DNA of 7,829 nt from Bacteroidales bacterium (lineage in GTDB: Bacteria > Bacteroidota > Bacteroidia > Bacteroidales > JAAUTT01): assembly GCA_012031335.1 (NCBI GenBank), contig JAAUTT010000179.1:1-7829 (forward strand). Reading direction: 5' to 3'. Position numbers and translations under genes: made by a program. Shown here piece after piece: positions 6,001-7,829 of the stretch (the first letter of the stretch is position 1; each line of letters begins with the position of its first letter). The notes under the pieces are model-generated. The model searched no databases. It saw only the letters and a program-made list of their open reading frames with translations, and had not been told where the DNA came from.

Positions 6001-7829
6001 GGTGAAAATAATCCGGCATTCACGCTTCATTATAGTGGATTCATAACCGGTGAGGACGAGACAGATATTGATGAATTACCTGTTGCGTCTACCCCTGCAA
6101 ATGCGCTTAGCGGAGTTGGTTCATATGTCATTACTCCTGCCGGTGGATTCGGATGTATCAATTATAGTTTTTCCTATTCAACAGCATTGCTTGAAGTAAC
6201 CAAAAAAGATATTGCAGTAGTTGCGGAGGATAAAGCAAGATTTTATGGAGATTCAAATCCTGTATTAACAATTCAATATATCGGAATGGTTAATGGAGAT
6301 GATGGTTCCGGAATATCGGGTGAGCCAGAAATATCAACTTCTGCTGATGCTCTGAGTCCTGCAGGTACTTACCCAATAACTTTATCCGGCGGATCGGACG
6401 ACAATTATAATATAGTTACCCTTACCAATGGTTTGTTAACTGTTAAGAAGAAGGAACTGCTGGTTGTTGCTGAGAATAAAGAAAAATTGTATGGCGAGCC
6501 TAATCCTGAATTAACTTCTGTTTATACTGGTTTTGTCAATGGTGAAGATCAGTCTGTTCTTTCCGAATTGCCTGTATTATCAGTATCGGCATCAGCCTCA
6601 TCTCCTGTCGGAAATTACCCGGTTACAATATCAGGAGGTAGCGACGAAAATTATGCTTTTGTTTTTACCGATGGGTCACTTTCGATTGGCAAAAACAACT
6701 TAACATTCAGGCTGATCTTAAATATAAGGTGACTGGCAGGGCAAATCCTGAATTTACTTTTACTTATTCTGGCTTTGTAAACGGAGACTCCCCGGCCATG
6801 CTGACAACCCTTCCTTTGGGAACAACTATAGCTACCAATACGAGTGATTTAGGTGACTATGACATTGTTCCTTATGGCGCTGAATCTGATAATTACGACC
6901 TGGTATACATAAACGGAATATTACGGATTATAGGTTTATCGGGCGACAAGGATGGTGATGGATTCATTACTTCACCGGAAATAGCAGGTGATAATGATGG
7001 CGATGGCACAATAACTCCTCCTGAAATTGCCGGTGATATTGATGGTGATGGAAATATAACAGTTCCTGAAATTGCCGGGGATGGCAATGGTGATGGTATT
7101 ATTGCTTCTCCTGAAATTGCCGGTGATATAAATGGCGACGGTAATATAACTTCACCGGAAATTGCCGGTGATAAGGATGGTAATGGAATTATTGAATCGC
7201 CTGAGTTTGCTGGTGACAAAGATGGAGATGGGATTCTTGATCCTGAGGAGTTGGTTGGTGATATGAACGGTGATGGATTGCTGATGTCTCCCGAAATATG
7301 CGGCGACCTAAATGGCGATGGTAATATCTCTAGTCCTGAATTTGCAGGTGACAAGGACGGCGACGGCACTGTTAAATGAAGGCGAAAAAGTTGGCGATAA
7401 AAATGGTGACGGCACTATTACTGCCCCTGAAACAGCCGGTGACAAAAACGGGGATGGCTCAATAACTTCACCCGAAGTCTGTGGCGATGTAAATGGCGAC
7501 GGAACTATCACAAGTCCTGAATTCGCAGGCGACAAAGACGGCGATGGCACTGTTGATGAAGGCGAAAAAGTCGGCGATAAAAACGGCGACGGCACTATTA
7601 CTGCCCCTGAAATTGCTGGTGATAAAAACGGTGACGGCAATATTACCGCTCCCGAAGTCTGTGGCGATGTAAATGGCGATGGTACTATCATAAGTCCTGA
7701 ATTCGCAGGCGACAAAGACGGCGATGGCACTGTTAATGAAGGCGAAAAAGTTGGCGATAAAAATGGTGACGGCACTATTACTGCCCCTGAAACAGCCGGT
7801 GACAAAAACGGGGATGGCTCAATAACTTC
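1412..7829 (+). CDS. Giant modular secreted adhesin-like protein (reconstructed, 3' partial)
   Basis: After correcting three single-base frame changes, one coding sequence of about 2,139 codons runs off the window end. The ATG cluster at 1412-1420 opens a signal peptide of about 21 aa (hydrophobic LITLLWSVMLFIQVYA, then LP). Module order: nidogen-like domain, FnIII-like domain, Ig/cadherin-like domain, SwmB-like domain, eight Ig-like repeats, eight MBG-type repeats, then EF-hand-type calcium loops. No catalytic domain is visible. This build is typical of long, rigid, calcium-stabilised surface or biofilm proteins. In Bacteroidota such proteins are often exported by the type IX system, but the C terminus that would show a sorting domain is outside the window. 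The upstream gene ends 12 nt before, so the two are probably cotranscribed. The frame changes are -1 near 3039-3042, -1 near 6702-6707 and +1 at 7374-7376. The role as adhesin is inferred from architecture. Confidence 0.75.
3005..4992 (+). repeat. Eight tandem 83-aa bacterial Ig-like repeats (249-nt period)
   Basis: Repeats start at 3005, 3250, 3499, 3748, 3997, 4246, 4495 and 4744, each opening with Q-T/S-I-T-F. Common pattern: QTITFGALPAKTYGDADF, then SSGLTVSYASSNPAVATIV, KIHIVGAGTSTITASQAGN, NYNAASDVTQTLTV. Spacing is exactly 249 nt from repeat 2 on; repeat 1 is one codon and one base short (ISGSTCTI, plus the frame change). They look like Big_2-type Ig folds common in bacterial surface stalks. 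Repeats 3 and 4 share a 69-nt block (3577-3645 and 3826-3894) with only four differences. Confidence 0.9.
3043..6732 (+). CDS. Adhesin segment 2: Ig-like repeats and MBG-type repeats
   Basis: This is the middle reading frame of the giant gene. The first available start in this frame is a GTG at 3286, but it sits in the middle of the second Ig repeat (KNVGDADYSP), so it is not a real translation start; repeat homology begins right at 3043 with GDPAFALSASASSGLAVVYS. The segment carries the rest of Ig repeat 1, repeats 2-8, then MBG-type repeats 1-7. It has no cysteine-rich or catalytic part and no membrane segment. The last nine codons before TGA 6730-6732 are noise after a -1 shift in MBG repeat 8. 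The segment is a long, Ser/Thr/Ala/Gly/Asn-rich beta-sandwich stalk. Confidence 0.8.
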   Translation, partial: GDPAFALSASASSGLAVVYSSSNTSVATISGSTCTITGAGSATITASQAGNGTYSPASYAQVLTVNKVTQTITFNALSAKNVGDADYSPAATASSGLTVSYASSNTAVATIVSGKIHIVGPGTTIITASQAGNGNYSAASDVTQSLTVNKQNQTITFGAIPAKLVGGADFSPGATASSGLTVSYASSNPAVATIVANQIHIVGVGTSTITASQAGNATYAAASDVTQLLTVNKNSQTITFAAIPAKTYGTADFSPGATASSGLTVSYASSDPAVATIVANQIHIIGVGTSTITASQSGNSNYNAASDVVQTLTVNKANQTITFGALTAMTYGDADLAPGATSSSGLSVAYASSNPAVATIVAGKIHIISSGSSIITASQAGDANYNAATNVTQTLTVNKASQTITFGALPGKTYGDVDMDPAASSSSGLTVSYSSGNTAVATIVAGKIHITGAGSAVITASQSGDGNYSAASNVTQTLTVVKANQSITFGPLTSKLPTDPDFNPGASSNSGLAVAYSSSNPGVATIVAGNVHIVGVGTTTITASQTGNSNYNAATSVDQTFTVGKLDQTITFASIPSKVYGSADFDPGASASSGLAVTYSSDNTGVVSIVAGKIHPVAAGTANITASQGGDITYNAAPDKIISFEVTAAPLTVTAVNKTKIYGEANPALTVSYSGFVGSDDESVLATLPDVATAAQQNSSAGDYDIVPSGASASNYSISYVNGTLTISKKLLTVTAANQSKIYGEPNPSLTILYSGFIGSEDATVLGTAPVASTIADQTSDVGSYAIVPGSGIDENYSFNYVNGSLTIEKKELNVKADNLAKSFGDPNPVLTISYTGFVNSDNESVINSIPAVSTTAVQLSPAGSYPIILSGGSDNNYTLNLVDGTLLVNLRTLTVNIKDLSKSYGDPNPAIEFTYSGFVDGDDESVLDQLPEVTTIATQFSNAGDYDITGSGGSDNFYTFFFTSGKLRILKKEITVTVDNATKVYGENNPAFTLHYSGFITGEDETDIDELPVASTPANALSGVGSYVITPAGGFGCINYSFSYSTALLEVTKKDIAVVAEDKARFYGDSNPVLTIQYIGMVNGDDGSGISGEPEISTSADALSPAGTYPITLSGGSDDNYNIVTLTNGLLTVKKKELLVVAENKEKLYGEPNPELTSVYTGFVNGEDQSVLSELPVLSVSASASSPVGNYPVTISGGSDENYAFVFTDGSLSIGKNNLTFRLILNIR
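4993..6941 (+). repeat. Eight tandem 81-82-aa MBG-type repeats
   Basis: Repeats start at 4993, 5236, 5479, 5722, 5965, 6211, 6457 and 6700; lengths are 243 nt, except 246 nt for repeats 5 and 6. Pattern: L-T-V-x-A-x-N-x-x-K-x-Y-G-E/D-x-N-P, then YSGFVNGDDESVL, LPxxST, G-x-Y-x-I-x-x-S-G, NYxxxYxxGxLxIxKKE. This matches the MBG-type beta-grasp/Ig-like surface repeats known in Bacteroidota. Repeat 8 has lost the Y-G pair (KVTGRANPEF) and its start carries a frame change. Confidence 0.88.
6702..7379 (+). CDS. Adhesin segment 3: last MBG repeat and first calcium loops
   Basis: This is the third reading frame of the giant gene. The nearest start is a GTG at 6729, but homology to the MBG repeat already runs upstream (QADLKYKV from 6708), so no new gene starts here. 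The frame finishes MBG repeat 8 (NPEFTFTYSGFVNGD, then GDYDIVPYGAESDNYDLVYI, then GILRI) and from 6942 enters the calcium-loop array, units 1-10. The stop TGA at 7377-7379 is caused by one extra A: GTTAAATGAA here, GTTAATGAA in the copy at 7732-7740. Confidence 0.8.
   Translation, partial: NIQADLKYKVTGRANPEFTFTYSGFVNGDSPAMLTTLPLGTTIATNTSDLGDYDIVPYGAESDNYDLVYINGILRIIGLSGDKDGDGFITSPEIAGDNDGDGTITPPEIAGDIDGDGNITVPEIAGDGNGDGIIASPEIAGDINGDGNITSPEIAGDKDGNGIIESPEFAGDKDGDGILDPEELVGDMNGDGLLMSPEICGDLNGDGNISSPEFAGDKDGDGTVK
7378..7829 (+). CDS. Adhesin segment 4: homogenised calcium-loop array, runs off window
   Basis: After the extra A at 7374-7376 the gene continues in this frame with no stop to the last base. 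It begins EGEKVGDKNGDGTITAPE and holds loops 11-20, the last partial. There is no start codon context, and it is simply the continuation of the array. Codon choices are nearly identical between copies 180 or 360 nt apart, which shows recent duplication. The C terminus, where a sorting or anchoring domain would be expected, is not in the window. Confidence 0.8.
7381..7829 (+). repeat. 180-nt higher-order repeat, likely 360-nt period
   Basis: Copies start at 7381, 7561 and 7741, each four calcium loops (60 aa) beginning GEKVGDKNGDG. The third copy matches the first at all 89 bases visible (7741-7829 against 7381-7469), while the second differs from both at several sites in the same stretch. That points to an alternating A-B-A arrangement with a 360-nt period. 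Loops 7-10 (7212-7392) are a diverged older version of the same four-loop unit. Confidence 0.85.

Larger units (their letters stand above)
6942..7829 (+). repeat. About twenty 15-aa EF-hand-type calcium loops (45-nt period)
   Basis: Units begin at 6942 and every 45 nt to 7347, then from 7393 every 45 nt after a one-base insertion; the last is cut at 7829. Consensus GDKDGDGTITSPEIA: D-x-D/N-x-D-G-x-I/V/L-x-x-x-E, the 12-residue calcium loop with ligands at 1, 3, 5 and E12. Unit 6 has N at position 5. Only three residues separate one loop from the next, so there is no room for EF-hand helices; the array is closer to dockerin or thrombospondin type 3-like calcium stalks. A C replaces the last A every fourth unit (units 8, 12, 16). 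Confidence 0.92.

Noticed and set aside
6893..7369. Long minus-strand open frame rich in P-S-P-S-L-S-P-A
   Set aside because: It is the antisense of the 45-nt calcium-loop repeat, whose composition lacks minus-strand stops. The plus-strand frame has a clear conserved protein motif; the minus product has only low-complexity repeats.
3036..7380. Programmed ribosomal frameshifting as the cause of the frame changes
   Set aside because: The sites are not typical slippery heptamers, the shifts go in both directions, and no downstream stem-loop is evident. Random indels explain them better.
7308..7805. Second minus-strand open frame over the repeat array
   Set aside because: Same cause: antisense of the array. 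It has no start context or domain.
6942..7829. Regular 45-nt repeats as a CRISPR-like array
   Set aside because: There are no unique spacers; the whole 45 nt is coding and keeps the calcium-loop pattern with synonymous changes.

Overview
The window looks like a chromosomal piece from a Bacteroidota bacterium. The signs are moderate to low GC with A/T-rich leaders, no clear Shine-Dalgarno sites, and a very long secreted protein built from tandem bacterial Ig-like and MBG-type modules. Nothing in the sequence fixes the genus.

Layout. Bases 1-63 (+) hold the last 20 codons of what looks like a sensor histidine kinase, ending in a G-x-G-T-x-I-x-L-x-L-P tail. It converges on, and overlaps by 6 nt, a NarL/FixJ (LuxR-type) response regulator on the minus strand (58-717). 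A 224-nt divergent intergenic region (718-941) follows. It carries a perfect 10-bp inverted repeat (798-820) and a 10-bp direct repeat. Next is a short secreted gene (942-1399, +) that resembles the DUF4347 family and is broken by at least three one-base frame changes. Twelve bases later a giant secreted protein begins (1412 to beyond the window end at 7829).

The giant gene has, in order: a signal peptide, a nidogen-like beta-domain, an FnIII-like domain, an Ig/cadherin-like domain, a SwmB-like domain, eight 83-aa Ig-like repeats (249-nt period), eight 81-82-aa MBG-type repeats (243/246-nt period), and about twenty 15-aa EF-hand-type calcium loops (45-nt period). The calcium loops become more alike toward the 3' end, where they form 180-nt units and probably a 360-nt higher-order repeat. 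The reading frame changes three times (about 3039-3042, 6702-6707, 7374-7376), but the protein pattern continues unbroken across each break. I therefore read this as one gene of more than 2,139 codons interrupted by single-base indels, which may be sequencing or assembly errors or real mutations.

Working model (inference): a two-component pair sits beside a large calcium-stabilised surface adhesin or matrix protein and its small DUF4347-like companion, and could control them through the shared intergenic region. I did not find a clearly new enzymatic or defence system. The most unusual items are the broken DUF4347-like companion, the higher-order calcium-loop array, and the clustered frame breaks.
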